From Aeromonas piscicola (lineage in GTDB: Bacteria; Pseudomonadota; Gammaproteobacteria; Enterobacterales; Aeromonadaceae): a DNA stretch of 64,000 bases. Below, one piece after another: positions 24,649-33,650 of this stretch. The first letter of the stretch is position 1; every line of letters starts with the position of its first letter. The DNA lies in assembly GCF_000820005.1 (NCBI RefSeq), contig NZ_CDBL01000073.1:223617-287616 (forward strand). The letters are read 5' to 3'. The position numbers and the translations under genes are program-made. The notes under the pieces are model-generated. The model saw only the letters and a list, made by a program, of their open reading frames with translations. It made no database searches and was not told the DNA's origin.

Positions 24649-25806
24649 ATGGATTTCACCCTGACCGAGGATCAACAGGCTTATGTCGAGGCGGCTACCG
24701 CCTTTGCCAATGAGGCGCTCAAACCCCATGCCGCCCGCTGGGACAGAGATCACGAGTTTCCCATCCCCACCATCAAGCAGGCGGCGGCGCTCGGCTTTTG
24801 CGGCCTCTATACCCCGGAGCAGTATGGCGGGCTCGGTCTGCCCCGGCTCGATGCCAGCCTCATCTTCGAGCGCCTTGCCATGGGCTGCACCTCCACCACG
24901 GCTTATCTGACCATCCACAACATGGTGAGCTGGATGCTGGGCAGCTGGCTGCCTGGCGATGTCGCCGAACAGTGGGTGCCCAGGCTCGCCAGCGGCGAAC
25001 TGCTGGGCTCTTATTGCCTCACCGAGCCGGGGGCGGGTTCAGATGCGGCGGCCCTCAAGACCCGTGCGGTGCGTGACGGCGAGGACTACCTCATCGACGG
25101 CTGCAAGGTATTCATCTCGGGGGCGGGCAGCACGGACGTGCTGGTGGTGATGGCCCGCACCGGGGGCGACGGGGCCAAGGGGATCTCTGCCTTCATGGTG
25201 CCTGCCGATAGTGACGGGATTGTCTACGGCAAGGCGGAGGAGAAGATGGGCTGGAACAGCCAGCCGACCCGGGAGGTGGCCTTCAACGGAGTGCGCATTC
25301 CCGCCAGTTATAGACTGGGGCAGGAGGGGGAAGGGTTCAAGTTCGCCATGCAGGCGCTCGATGGCGGGCGTATCAACATCGCCACCTGCTCTGTGGGCAC
25401 CGCCCAGCAGGCGCTTGACGATGCGCTGGCCCATGTGCAGCAGCGCCAGCAGTTTGGCCACCCCATCAGCGAATTTCAGAGCGTGCAGTTTCGCCTCGCC
25501 GACATGGCCACCGAGCTGGCGGCAGCGCGCCTGATGGTACGCCAGGCCGCCGACAAGCTGGACAGAGGCAGCCCGGACAAGAGCGCCTGGTGCGCCATGG
25601 CCAAGCGTTTTGCCACCGACGTGGGTTATCGCGTCTGTGACGAGGCTCTGCAACTCTTTGGCGGCTATGGTTATATCCGCGAGTATCCGCTGGAGCGCTA
25701 CCTGCGCGATACCCGGGTCCACCGCATCCTGGAAGGCACCAACGAGGTGATGCGGCTGATCATAGCCCGCCGCCTGCTGGCGGATCCCGGTCTGTCGCTG
25801 GAGTAA
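24649..25806 (+). CDS. Acyl-CoA dehydrogenase, probably isobutyryl-CoA dehydrogenase
   Basis: 385 residues. The flavin loops GSYCLTEPGAGSDAAALKTR and LQLFGGYGYIREYPLERYLR are intact, and the base is Glu362 in HRILEGTNEVMR, the usual place for this family. Gene context (mmsA, hydratase, HIBYL-CoA hydrolase, mmsB) points to the oxidation of isobutyryl-CoA to methacrylyl-CoA. Alternatives are 2-methylbutyryl-CoA or another short branched substrate. Confidence 0.88.
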   Translation: MDFTLTEDQQAYVEAATAFANEALKPHAARWDRDHEFPIPTIKQAAALGFCGLYTPEQYGGLGLPRLDASLIFERLAMGCTSTTAYLTIHNMVSWMLGSWLPGDVAEQWVPRLASGELLGSYCLTEPGAGSDAAALKTRAVRDGEDYLIDGCKVFISGAGSTDVLVVMARTGGDGAKGISAFMVPADSDGIVYGKAEEKMGWNSQPTREVAFNGVRIPASYRLGQEGEGFKFAMQALDGGRINIATCSVGTAQQALDDALAHVQQRQQFGHPISEFQSVQFRLADMATELAAARLMVRQAADKLDRGSPDKSAWCAMAKRFATDVGYRVCDEALQLFGGYGYIREYPLERYLRDTRVHRILEGTNEVMRLIIARRLLADPGLSLE

Positions 25807-25842
25807 GGGGATGGGTACCATTGCCTGAACGACGCCAGGGCG

Positions 25843-25903
25843 GGTGATGGGATTGCACATCGTCTGCCGCTTGCTGGCGTAGCCCGGCCTGTGGCTGGCA
25901 TAA
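25843..25903 (+). pseudogene. Degraded copy of the acyl-CoA dehydrogenase 3' end
   Basis: Bases 25843-25903 align without gaps to 25746-25806 with 46 of 61 identical by hand count. They read VMGLHIVCRLLA, a stop, then PGLWLA, against VMRLIIARRLLADPGLSLE in the real gene. The internal stop shows it is dead. It is the fourth such junction remnant in this cluster. Confidence 0.6.
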
Positions 25904-26008
25904 CACATTATCTGCCCCTGAGCCGTCGCCAGGCTTTGTGAGCCAGCCGAAAGTTGGCTCCATTCAACCCTGTCATCATGGGGCAGTCTCATTCACAAGG
26001 ACAATGCA

Positions 26009-26809
26009 ATGACAAGGATCAGGCTCGAATATCACGGTCACGTGGCCTACATCACCCTCGACCATCCGCCCGCCAACACCTGGACCCTGGCCAGCCTGCA
26101 GGCCTTCTTGCAGATGATGGTGGAGCTCGACAGCCGCCCCGATGTGGTGGCCCTGGTGATCCGCGGGGCGGGGGACAAGTTCTTCTGCGCCGGCGCCGAT
26201 CTCAAGATGTTTGCCGACGGCGATCTGGACCATGCTCGCGAGGTGGCCGAGGCTTTTGGTCGGGCCTTCGAGGCGCTGGCCGGTTTCCACGGCGTCAGCA
26301 TAGCCGCCGTCAATGGTTACGCCATGGGTGGCGGGCTGGAGGTGGCGCTGGCCTGCGATATCCGCATCGCCGAGCAGCAGGCCAAGCTGGGGCTGCCGGA
26401 GGCCTCCGTGGGCTTGTTACCTTGCGCCGGTGGCACCCAGCGCCTCACCGAGCTGGTGGGTCCAGGCTGGGCCAAGCGGATGATCCTCTGTGGCGAGAAG
26501 GTGAGCGCCACCCTTGCCTACGAGATGGGGTTGGTGGAGGAGGTAGTGAAGGAGGGGCACGCTTGGGACGCGGCGCACCAGATGGCCCAGCTGGTGGAGC
26601 GTCAGAGCCCGAGCGCTCTGCGTGCCTGCAAGCGCCTCATCAATCAGGGGCGCAGCAGCCATCGGGACGCGGTGCTGCCGCTGGAGCGATCCCTGTTTCT
26701 CGAACTGTTTGCCGATGCCAACCAGCGTGAGGGGGTGGCGGCCTTCCTGGAGAAGCGGCCAGCGCATTGGCAATACGAGGCATCTGCCAAGCAGGGGGAC
26801 GATGCATGA
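26009..26809 (+). CDS. Enoyl-CoA hydratase, probable methacrylyl-CoA hydratase
   Basis: 266 residues of the crotonase family. FFCAGADLKMFADGD (about 63-77) and VNGYAMGGGLEVALACDIRI build the oxyanion hole. GLPEASVGLLPCAGGTQRL carries the catalytic Glu region. In this operon it should hydrate methacrylyl-CoA to 3-hydroxyisobutyryl-CoA. Its stop overlaps the start of the hydrolase gene. Confidence 0.88.
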   Translation: MTRIRLEYHGHVAYITLDHPPANTWTLASLQAFLQMMVELDSRPDVVALVIRGAGDKFFCAGADLKMFADGDLDHAREVAEAFGRAFEALAGFHGVSIAAVNGYAMGGGLEVALACDIRIAEQQAKLGLPEASVGLLPCAGGTQRLTELVGPGWAKRMILCGEKVSATLAYEMGLVEEVVKEGHAWDAAHQMAQLVERQSPSALRACKRLINQGRSSHRDAVLPLERSLFLELFADANQREGVAAFLEKRPAHWQYEASAKQGDDA

Positions 26810-27918
26810 GTGAACCGGTACGCGTAGCAACCCACCCTACGGCGGACGGCCACCATATCGGTGTGTTGACTCTGGACAGCCCCGCCTCCCTCAATGCCCT
26901 GAGTCTGCCGATGATCCAGGCTCTGCAGCGCGAGCTCACGCACTGGGAGCAGGATCCCGGCGTGGTCTGCGTGCTGTTGCAAGGGGCCGGCGAGAAGGCA
27001 TTTTGCGCCGGTGGCGACATCCGCTCCTTCTATTACCGCAAACAGGAGGAGAGCGAGCAGGCGCTGTTTGGTTATGCGCGGGATTTCTTTGAGCAGGAGT
27101 ATCGGCTCGACCACCATATTCACCGTTATGCCAAGCCCCTCATCTGCGTGGCTGACGGCATCTGCATGGGGGGCGGCATAGGCCTGTTCGCCGGCGCCGA
27201 CTTTCGGGTGGTGACCGAAAAGAGCCTGTTCGCCATGCCGGAGGTGACGATCGGCCTCTATCCGGATGTGGGGGCCAGCTGGTTTTTAAGCCGCATGCCG
27301 GGTCGGCTTGGGCTCTGGCTCGGGCTGACCGGCGCTCGCTTCAACGGCGCGGATGCCATCGGCCTTGGGCTGGCGGATCACGCCATGGCCAGTGGCGAGC
27401 GAGCCAGCCTGTTGCCGCGACTGGCCGCGCTGGAGTGGGGGGCAAAGGCCGCGCCGCGCGAGCAGATCGAACGGCTGCTGAGCGGCTTGCAGGCAGAGGC
27501 CGACCAGCCGCTGCCAGCGCCTGTGATCTTGCCCCATCAGGCCAAGATCGATCTCCTGCTGGCCGGGCGTACCCTGCAAGGGGTGCTGGATCGGTTATAC
27601 GATGCCGCCTTCGATCCCGAGCTTGGCGAAGGGAGCCTGGCGCAGGCCCGTGAAACATGCCGCAGTGGCAGCCCCATCAGCCGCGCCATCCTGTGGCGCC
27701 AGTACTGGCAGGCGCGCCGTCAGTCGCTGGCCGAGGTGTTTGCCGATGAGCTGGCACTCTCGGTCAACTGCGTGCTGAGGGGGGATTTTGTGGAAGGGGT
27801 GCGGGCACTGCTCATCGACAAGGACAAGTCCCCGCGCTGGCAGGTGCCACAGCCCGGCACTGACTGGCTGAATGCCTTCTATCGCTGGCCCGAGGGGAAA
27901 AATCCCCTGACGCCTTGA
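26806..27918 (+). CDS. 3-Hydroxyisobutyryl-CoA hydrolase
   Basis: 370 residues from the ATG at 26806, which overlaps the stop of the hydratase gene. The upstream in-frame ATG at 26767 lies inside that gene. KAFCAGGDIRSFYYRKQEES, VADGICMGGGIGLFAGADFR and AMPEVTIGLYPDVGASWFLS are the HIBYL-CoA hydrolase forms of crotonase motifs. The long C-terminal extension is also typical. It releases 3-hydroxyisobutyrate, avoiding build-up of reactive methacrylyl-CoA. Confidence 0.92.
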   Translation: MSEPVRVATHPTADGHHIGVLTLDSPASLNALSLPMIQALQRELTHWEQDPGVVCVLLQGAGEKAFCAGGDIRSFYYRKQEESEQALFGYARDFFEQEYRLDHHIHRYAKPLICVADGICMGGGIGLFAGADFRVVTEKSLFAMPEVTIGLYPDVGASWFLSRMPGRLGLWLGLTGARFNGADAIGLGLADHAMASGERASLLPRLAALEWGAKAAPREQIERLLSGLQAEADQPLPAPVILPHQAKIDLLLAGRTLQGVLDRLYDAAFDPELGEGSLAQARETCRSGSPISRAILWRQYWQARRQSLAEVFADELALSVNCVLRGDFVEGVRALLIDKDKSPRWQVPQPGTDWLNAFYRWPEGKNPLTP

Positions 27919-27991
27919 GCCTTCGAGAGGGCATCAGGGCGGATGAACAGACACAGGTGCTGGATCGCCAGCACGGCAAGGAGCAGACGAG

Positions 27992-28924
27992 ATGACAAGG
28001 ATTGGGTTTATCGGGCTGGGCAACATGGGGGGGCCCATGGCCGCCAACCTGGCCAGGGCGGGGCACGGGGTCCGGGTATTTGATTTGATGCCGGAGAGTG
28101 TCGCCAAGGCGATCGCTGCTGGTTGTATCGCCGCCGGGGATGCCCGCGAGGCGGTGACCGATTGCGATGTGGTCATCAGCATGCTGCCCGCCGGCGAGCA
28201 CGTGCGCGCGCTCTGGCTCGGCGAGAGTGCAGGAGAGAGGGGCGGACAGGATCTGCTGGCCGCCTTGCCCGCAGGGGCCCTGGTGATCGACTGCTCCACC
28301 ATAGACGTGGCTTCGGCCCGCCAGGTGGGAGAGGCGGCACGAGCCCGGGGGATCCGCTTTATCGATGCTCCCGTCTCGGGGGGCGTGGCCGGGGCGGCGG
28401 CGGGGACCCTCACCTTTATCGTCGGCGGCGAACTGGCGGATTTCGAGGCAGCCAGGCCCATTCTGGCTCACATGGGGCAGAACCTGTTTCATGCCGGGGC
28501 GCTCGGGGCGGGCCAGATCGCCAAGATGTGCAACAACATGCTGCTCGCCATCCACATGGCGGGCACCGCCGAGGCGCTGGCGCTCGGGGTGAAGGAGGGG
28601 CTGGATCCGAGTGTGCTCTCCACCATCATGGGCAAGAGCTCTGGCAACAACTGGAGCCTGGAGCGTTACAACCCCTGGCCTGGCGTGATGGAGAACGTGC
28701 CCGCCGCCCGCAACTATCAGGGGGGCTTTATGACCCGATTGATGGTCAAAGACTTGGGGTTGGCGATGGCGCTGGCCGAACATGCCCACAGCGCCGTGCC
28801 CATGGGGGCGCTGGCCCGCAACCTGTTCAACCTGCACGCAAGCCAGGGCCAGGAGAGCAAGGATTTCTCCAGCATCGTCGAGCTCTATCTGGATAAAATG
28901 CGGGATCAGTCCAAAGCCGGTTGA
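27992..28924 (+). CDS. mmsB: 3-Hydroxyisobutyrate dehydrogenase
   Basis: 310 residues. The N-terminal GFIGLGNMGGPMAANLARAG (5-24) is the NAD-binding turn. DAPVSGGVAGAAAGTLTFIV (125-144) is the substrate loop, and the catalytic Lys178 is in GQIAKMCNNM. It oxidises 3-hydroxyisobutyrate to methylmalonate semialdehyde, the MmsA substrate. Genes for all steps from isobutyryl-CoA to propionyl-CoA are thus present in one operon. Confidence 0.95.
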   Translation: MTRIGFIGLGNMGGPMAANLARAGHGVRVFDLMPESVAKAIAAGCIAAGDAREAVTDCDVVISMLPAGEHVRALWLGESAGERGGQDLLAALPAGALVIDCSTIDVASARQVGEAARARGIRFIDAPVSGGVAGAAAGTLTFIVGGELADFEAARPILAHMGQNLFHAGALGAGQIAKMCNNMLLAIHMAGTAEALALGVKEGLDPSVLSTIMGKSSGNNWSLERYNPWPGVMENVPAARNYQGGFMTRLMVKDLGLAMALAEHAHSAVPMGALARNLFNLHASQGQESKDFSSIVELYLDKMRDQSKAG

Positions 28925-28993
28925 TCTCGGGTGCTCTGCTCTCAACTCATTCACCCAATCATGTATGGCCAGACAAACTGGCAAGGAGTACCC

Positions 28994-29755
28994 ATGGATA
29001 TCAAGCAGAAAGTCATCGCCATCACGGGGGCGGGCAGGGGGCTCGGCCGCGCCATCGCCCTGAGCCTGGCCAGTCGGGGCGCCGTGCTGGCGTTGATCGA
29101 TGTGAATCGTACCGATCTGGAGGTGACCGAAGCCGAGCTGCGCAGTCGCGATGGCCAGTGTGCCCTGTTCGTCTGCAACGTGGCGAGTGAAGCCGAGGTG
29201 GAGGCGACCTTTGCCGCGATTAAAGAGCAATGTGGCGCCCTGCATGGCCTCGTCAACTGCGCGGGGATCCTGCGGGACGGCATGCTCATCAAGGTGAAAG
29301 AGGGAGAGCTGGTGGAGAAGATGAGCCTGGCCCAGTGGCAGGCCGTCATCGACGTCAACCTGACCGGCACCTTCCTCTGTGGTCGCGAAGGGGCCGCTCT
29401 GATGGCCAAGGGGGGGCAGGGGGGCGTCATCGTCAACATCTCCTCCATCGCCCGTGCGGGCAACATAGGCCAGAGCAACTATGCCGCCAGCAAGGCGGGG
29501 GTGGCCTCGCTGGTGGTGACCTGGGCGCGGGAGCTGGCCCGCCACAACGTTCGGGTCATGGGCATAGCCCCAGGGGTGTTTGCCACCGACATGACGGCGG
29601 CGATGAAACCGGAGGCGATGGCGCGCATGCAGCAGGCCATCCCCGTCGGCTGCCTGGGGCAGGCGCACCAGCTGGCCGAAACCGTGCATTTTATTCTCGC
29701 CAATGACTATCTGTCCGGGCGCATGATAGAGCTCGACGGCGGCTTGCGGCTCTGA
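28994..29755 (+). CDS. SDR oxidoreductase, last gene of the valine operon
   Basis: 253 residues from the ATG at 28994 (AAGGAG before it). TGAGRGLG (11-18) binds NAD(P), Asn122 lies in VNLTG, and Ser150/151, Tyr163 and Lys167 (SNYAASK) form the active site. GLVNCAGILRDGML and the C-terminal DGGL ending are close to 3-oxoacyl-ACP or 3-hydroxyacyl-CoA reductases. In this setting it may handle 2-methyl-3-hydroxybutyryl-CoA of isoleucine breakdown, which is inference. Confidence 0.82.
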   Translation: MDIKQKVIAITGAGRGLGRAIALSLASRGAVLALIDVNRTDLEVTEAELRSRDGQCALFVCNVASEAEVEATFAAIKEQCGALHGLVNCAGILRDGMLIKVKEGELVEKMSLAQWQAVIDVNLTGTFLCGREGAALMAKGGQGGVIVNISSIARAGNIGQSNYAASKAGVASLVVTWARELARHNVRVMGIAPGVFATDMTAAMKPEAMARMQQAIPVGCLGQAHQLAETVHFILANDYLSGRMIELDGGLRL

Positions 29756-29775
29756 GTGTATCGGCGGTGAAGACG

Positions 29776-29808
29776 ATGCCCCTGGCCTTTGGCACAGGGG
29801 CATTTTTA
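29776..29808 (+). terminator. Terminator of the valine operon
   Basis: ATGCCCCTG (29776-29784) pairs with CAGGGGCAT (29795-29803), followed by TTTTTATT. It lies 20 bases after the SDR stop and closes the operon that began with mmsA. Confidence 0.85.
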
Positions 29809-29811
29809 TTG

Positions 29812-30143
29812 AAATCTTTGTCAACAAACCAACGCCATGCCCCCGGCGACAAGCTGCATGCTCATGCAGGTCTAATCTGAAAAACGGGTACGAAGTCATG
29901 GAAAAATGTGAAATATCAACGGGTCTTTCTTAATTTGAGCCAGCTCACAGGCGCTTGAGATCAGTGCTGTAGAATTGCGCGCGGTCAAGACGGTGCATGA
30001 TTGACGGTACGAGGGATTGCGGTCGGAATAGTCATGCAATATAGTTGCCGCCTTTTTCACGGGGTACGGATTTTTCGCCCCTCCCATATTGCGCGCAGTA
30101 TGAATACGGATGCTCTGCCGCCGCCTAATCAAACAGGATTGAG
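29812..30143. other. Upstream region of the APA permease
   Basis: 332 bases without a gene. The region is AT-richer than its flanks and must contain the permease promoter. I see no clear operator or riboswitch fold. Confidence 0.5.
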
Positions 30144-31580
30144 ATGGACAAGAAACTAGGGCTTGGCGCCCTCATCTCGCTGGTGATCGGCTCCATGGTC
30201 GGCGCCGGGGTCTTCAGTCTGCCACAAAATATTGCCGCTCATGCCAGCGCCGGGGCCGTTGCCCTGGGGTGGGCCATCACAGGTCTTGGCATGATCTGTC
30301 TCGCGCTGGTTTACCAGAATCTCTCCATGCGCCGCCCGGATCTCGATGGCGGTATCTTCAGTTATGCCAAGGCCGGTTTCGGTGATTTCATCGGCTTCAA
30401 CGCCGCCTGGGGTTACTGGCTCTGCCAACTGCTGGCCAACGTCTCCTACGCCATCGTTGTTTTCAGCGCCCTGAGCTACTTCTTCGACACGCCGGATAAT
30501 GTCATCTTCGGCGATGGCAACACGCCGGTAGCCATTACGCTCGCCTCCCTCCTCATCTGGTCGGTGCACGCCCTGGTGCTGCGCGGGATCCAGGTCGCGG
30601 CCCTGGTGAACATAGTCACCACCATCGCCAAGATGGTGCCGCTCATCGTGTTCTGCGTGGCCATACTGCTTGCCTTCAACATGCAGACCTTCACCCTGGA
30701 CATCTGGGGCCACGACAATGTGGAGCTGGGATCCGTGATGGATCAGGTCAAGTCCACCATGAAGGTGACGCTCTGGGTCTTTATCGGGATTGAGGGGGCC
30801 GTGGTGGTCTCCGCCCGTGCTCGTCATCGCAAGGACGTGGGCCGTGCCACCGTGCTGGCCTTGCTCGGCGCGCTGGCGCTCTACGTCATGGTGACCCTGT
30901 TCTCCCTCGGCGTCATGAGTCAGCCGCAGCTGGCCGCCCTCAAGAACCCGTCCACCGCCATGATCCTGGAAGCCGTCGTGGGCCCCTGGGGCGCCTGGCT
31001 TATCAATATAGGTCTGGTGATCTCCGTGATGGGCGCCCTGCTGAGCTGGACAGTGCTGGCGGCGGAAGTGCCCTACATAGCTGGCAAGACAGGAGTCTTC
31101 CCTGGCTGGTTTGCCAAGGAGAACAAGAACGGCTCGCCCAAGGTGTCGCTCTGGTGCTCCACCTGCCTGGTGCAGATCTTCCTCATCATCATCTACTTCC
31201 AGAGCAGCACCTATCTGGCGCTGGTCAATATCGCCACCTCGGCGGCGCTGGTGCCCTATGTCTTCTCCGGTGCCTATGGCCTCAAGCTGGCGCTGAAAGG
31301 GGAGACCTACGAGGGTCAGCCCCATCAGCGCAAGCGCGATCTGCTGCTGGCGCTGGTGGCCACCCTTTATGGCTGCTGGCTGGTCTATGCCGCCGGGGTG
31401 GAATACCTGCTGCTGGTGGCGCTGCTCTACAGCCCCGGCATCTTCATCTACTGGAAGGCGCGTCAGCACCACGGGCTGCGCGGCCTCAACCGGCTGGAGC
31501 AGGGGATGACGGCGGCCCTGCTCGGTTGCGCCGTGCTGGCCTTCTACAAGGTGATGGACGGTACCATTCCCTTGAGTTAA
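30144..31580 (+). CDS. APA family basic amino acid/polyamine antiporter
   Basis: 478 residues and about 12-13 membrane helices. The N-terminal ALISLVIGSMVGAGVFSLPQ is the substrate-binding unwound helix of APC transporters (GSMVGAG motif). The sequence type is that of arginine:ornithine or lysine antiporters (ArcD/LysI-like). It exchanges a basic amino acid for its product over the inner membrane. No decarboxylase or arginine deiminase gene lies next to it, so the substrate is open. Confidence 0.85.
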   Translation: MDKKLGLGALISLVIGSMVGAGVFSLPQNIAAHASAGAVALGWAITGLGMICLALVYQNLSMRRPDLDGGIFSYAKAGFGDFIGFNAAWGYWLCQLLANVSYAIVVFSALSYFFDTPDNVIFGDGNTPVAITLASLLIWSVHALVLRGIQVAALVNIVTTIAKMVPLIVFCVAILLAFNMQTFTLDIWGHDNVELGSVMDQVKSTMKVTLWVFIGIEGAVVVSARARHRKDVGRATVLALLGALALYVMVTLFSLGVMSQPQLAALKNPSTAMILEAVVGPWGAWLINIGLVISVMGALLSWTVLAAEVPYIAGKTGVFPGWFAKENKNGSPKVSLWCSTCLVQIFLIIIYFQSSTYLALVNIATSAALVPYVFSGAYGLKLALKGETYEGQPHQRKRDLLLALVATLYGCWLVYAAGVEYLLLVALLYSPGIFIYWKARQHHGLRGLNRLEQGMTAALLGCAVLAFYKVMDGTIPLS

Positions 31581-31592
31581 CCTGCACAATGA

Positions 31593-31622
31593 AGAGATGG
31601 CCCAAGGGCCATCTCTTTTTTT
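31593..31622 (+). terminator. Terminator of the permease gene
   Basis: AGAGATGGCCC (31593-31603) and GGGCCATCTCT (31606-31616) form an 11-pair stem with an AA loop, followed by a run of seven T. Confidence 0.9.
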
Positions 31623-31671
31623 ATGCGCGCTCTGGCCTGGATGGTCAGGCACCGCCTCGGAAGGAATTTTT

Positions 31672-32460
31672 ATGCTGTTTATGGGTTATCTGCTGCTGGG
31701 TGCTTTTGCGGGCATGTTGGCGGGGTTGTTCGGGATTGGTGGCGGTCTCATCATAGTGCCCGTGCTGGTTCTCAGCTTTCACGCTCAGGGGGTGGCCCCC
31801 GATATCATTACCCATCTGGCACTGGGTACCTCGTTGCCCACCATGATCTTCACCGGTTTCAGCTCATTGCGGGCACATCAGGAGGCCGGCGCGGTCGACT
31901 GGGTGGTGATCCGTCGATTGGGAGCCGGCATGCTGCTCGGCGCCTGGCTTGGCGGCATGACCGCCAACCTGCTCAGCGCCAGCACCCTCAACATCATCAT
32001 CGGCTGCTTCGCCTGGACCATGGCGCTGCAGATGGGGCTCAACCTCAAGCCCAAGGCGGAGCGGCACCTGCCGGGACCTGTCGGTACCGGCATCGCGGGT
32101 ACCGTTATCGGCTGGATGTCGGCGCTGTTTGGCATAGGCGGTGGTTCGCTCACCGTGCCCTATCTCAGCTGGAACAGCGTGCCGATGCGCAACGCCGTGG
32201 CGGCCTCCGCCGCCTGCAGCATGCCCATCGCGCTGGCGGGCAGCCTGAGCTACCTCTACGCCGGCTGGGGCAATGCCTCCCTGCCAGAATGGAGCCTGGG
32301 CTTCATCTACCTGCCCGCCCTGCTCGGCATAGTGCTCACCAGCACTCAGTTTGCCCGGGTGGGGGCAAAGCTTGCCCATAAACTTTCCCCACAACGGCTC
32401 AAGCAGGCGTTCGCCCTGCTGATGCTGCTGGTGGGGGCCAAGTTCATGCTGTTTAGCTGA
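31672..32460 (+). CDS. TauE/SafE family sulfite/organosulfonate exporter
   Basis: 262 residues from the ATG at 31672 (GGAAGGA before it). The frame extends upstream to 31597, but that part overlaps the preceding terminator. Two homologous halves begin with AGLFGIGGGLIIVPVLVLSF and ALFGIGGGSLTVPYLSW, the TauE/SafE repeats, with eight membrane segments overall. Members export sulfite, sulfonates or similar anions. No sulfur genes are near. Confidence 0.9.
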   Translation: MLFMGYLLLGAFAGMLAGLFGIGGGLIIVPVLVLSFHAQGVAPDIITHLALGTSLPTMIFTGFSSLRAHQEAGAVDWVVIRRLGAGMLLGAWLGGMTANLLSASTLNIIIGCFAWTMALQMGLNLKPKAERHLPGPVGTGIAGTVIGWMSALFGIGGGSLTVPYLSWNSVPMRNAVAASAACSMPIALAGSLSYLYAGWGNASLPEWSLGFIYLPALLGIVLTSTQFARVGAKLAHKLSPQRLKQAFALLMLLVGAKFMLFS

Positions 32461-32518
32461 TTCATTCGGCAGATTGTTGAAAAATAAGGCGAACGGTTGG
32501 TCTCGGGGCAGAAAGCCA

Positions 32519-32546
32519 TTGCAATGAAACGGGACTTTGCTATTCT
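32519..32546 (+). promoter_or_regulatory. Promoter of the 4.5S RNA gene
   Basis: TTGCAA (32519-32524) and TATTCT (32541-32546) are spaced by 16 bases. Transcription would begin near 32553, which fits the folded RNA start. Confidence 0.65.
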
Positions 32547-32552
32547 CCTCGC

Positions 32553-32667
32553 CGGTGGTCCCATTGGTCCTCTCGCATTGATAACTCGTCAACCTGGTCA
32601 GGACCGGAAGGTAGCAGCCAAGGCGGGGGACTCGAGTGCCGGGATGTGGCTGGTGGGGCCACCACCT
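32553..32667 (+). ncRNA. ffs: 4.5S RNA (signal recognition particle RNA)
   Basis: About 115 bases. The apical domain GGTCAGGACCGGAAGGTAGC continues into AGCCAAGGC, matching the conserved SRP motif with the GGAA tetraloop and the symmetric and asymmetric loops that bind Ffh. The 5' GGTGGTCCC pairs with GGGGCCACC near the 3' end, closing the long hairpin. The RNA pairs with Ffh to target nascent inner-membrane proteins. Ends are accurate to a few bases. Confidence 0.96.
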
Positions 32668-32986
32668 GTTTCTGCAATTCAATAAGTTACCTTCCAATCC
32701 CCCCTTCAGACCTCTTGGTAATCCACTTCGTGTGGATGACTGATCGCATCTGCAATGAGTTTCTGGCTCAGTTCCCAACATACCAGTTCCTAAGACATCT
32801 GCTACTTCCGGAAGCTCAGCACGCTCCCCCGTGGTTGCCGCAAGGGCATCAAGATATCGGTCAGCACTCGGGATAAGCTGGCGGCCGGTGACAAGGTGCC
32901 ACAGTTGCTCGCCTGCGCTTGTTCTAGTAGCCAATCCAGCCCCTCAGCCAGCCCCTGTGGCTTCACCTCCAGCACTCTCAGAGCCC

Positions 32987-33187
32987 AGTGATCGCTACTT
33001 GAAAGCGAAGACGCTCTCTTGGGTATCAAAAAAATTCAGCAACCAGAAGAACTACATCGGCTACTTCATCAAAGCACTGGGAGATAGACTCCCCACAGCG
33101 TACAGAAAGGCCAATGTGGTCAACTTCCTGGATGAGTTGCTGAACTCAGACAAGAGCCCTACGACTTTAGGTGGCTGGAGTAACTGA
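32987..33187 (+). pseudogene. Integrase N-terminal remnant
   Basis: The open stretch reads YLKAKTLSWVSKKFSNQKNY then IGYFIKALGDRLPTAYRKAN and DELLNSDKSPTTLGGWSN, then stops. This resembles the core-binding (SAM-like) domain of tyrosine recombinases, where a helix ending in L-G-D is followed by a basic helix and a short loop. The catalytic domain is missing and the frame upstream (32668-32986) is not convincing. The family call is by eye. The 33188-33482 part holds nothing I recognise. Confidence 0.45.
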
Positions 33188-33482
33188 AGAGTCGGTATTG
33201 CTTATTCCGGAAGAAAATGGGGCTGGTGTGAGAACATCCAATATGTTGCTAACGGTTTTCCAGTGTGACTAGGATGTATTAACAAATAGTGCTAAGGGGG
33301 TTATTCATTCTGCCGGGTATACATTCTGGAGTTGAAATTATCTTGCCTGTGCTTCAACTCAGGGAAAAAATGATCACCATTTGATTGATGTGAGCGAGCA
33401 CAAGGAAGAGCCCCATTGGAAAATCAAAGGCCTGACAAAACACTACTTTCTGATTTTAATGAGTTAAAAGAGAAAATTGCAT

Positions 33483-33650
33483 GAGCCTGTAAATAGTTCT
33501 GTGAACTGCCCACTCCATTACAGGTGACCGTTGAGACGATCACCGAATTCGGTAATAAAGCGATTCAGGGCAAGCTTCTAATTCTGGATCGGCATGGTCC
33601 ATTTCTTGGAAGCCTGCTGTATGGCGAGAAAAGTCACTTTTAGCGCTGAG
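33483..33650 (-). mobile_element. IS256-family remnant (transposase 3' end and terminal repeat)
   Basis: On the minus strand the frame ending at 33518 reads LKVTFLAIQQASKKWTMPIQ, then N, a stop, and KLALNRFITEFGDRL. This is the conserved C-terminus of IS256-type transposases (SKKWTMP), with one internal TAG. Just past the stop, 33483-33505 (GAGCCTGTAAATAGTTCTGT and on) is an IS256-type terminal inverted repeat. The rest of the element is missing; it is cut at about 33650 next to the Crp/Fnr gene. Confidence 0.7.

Noticed and set aside
27812..29899. Long antisense frame over mmsB and the SDR
   Set aside because: It spans two well-identified genes and their spacer, and shows only shadow composition.
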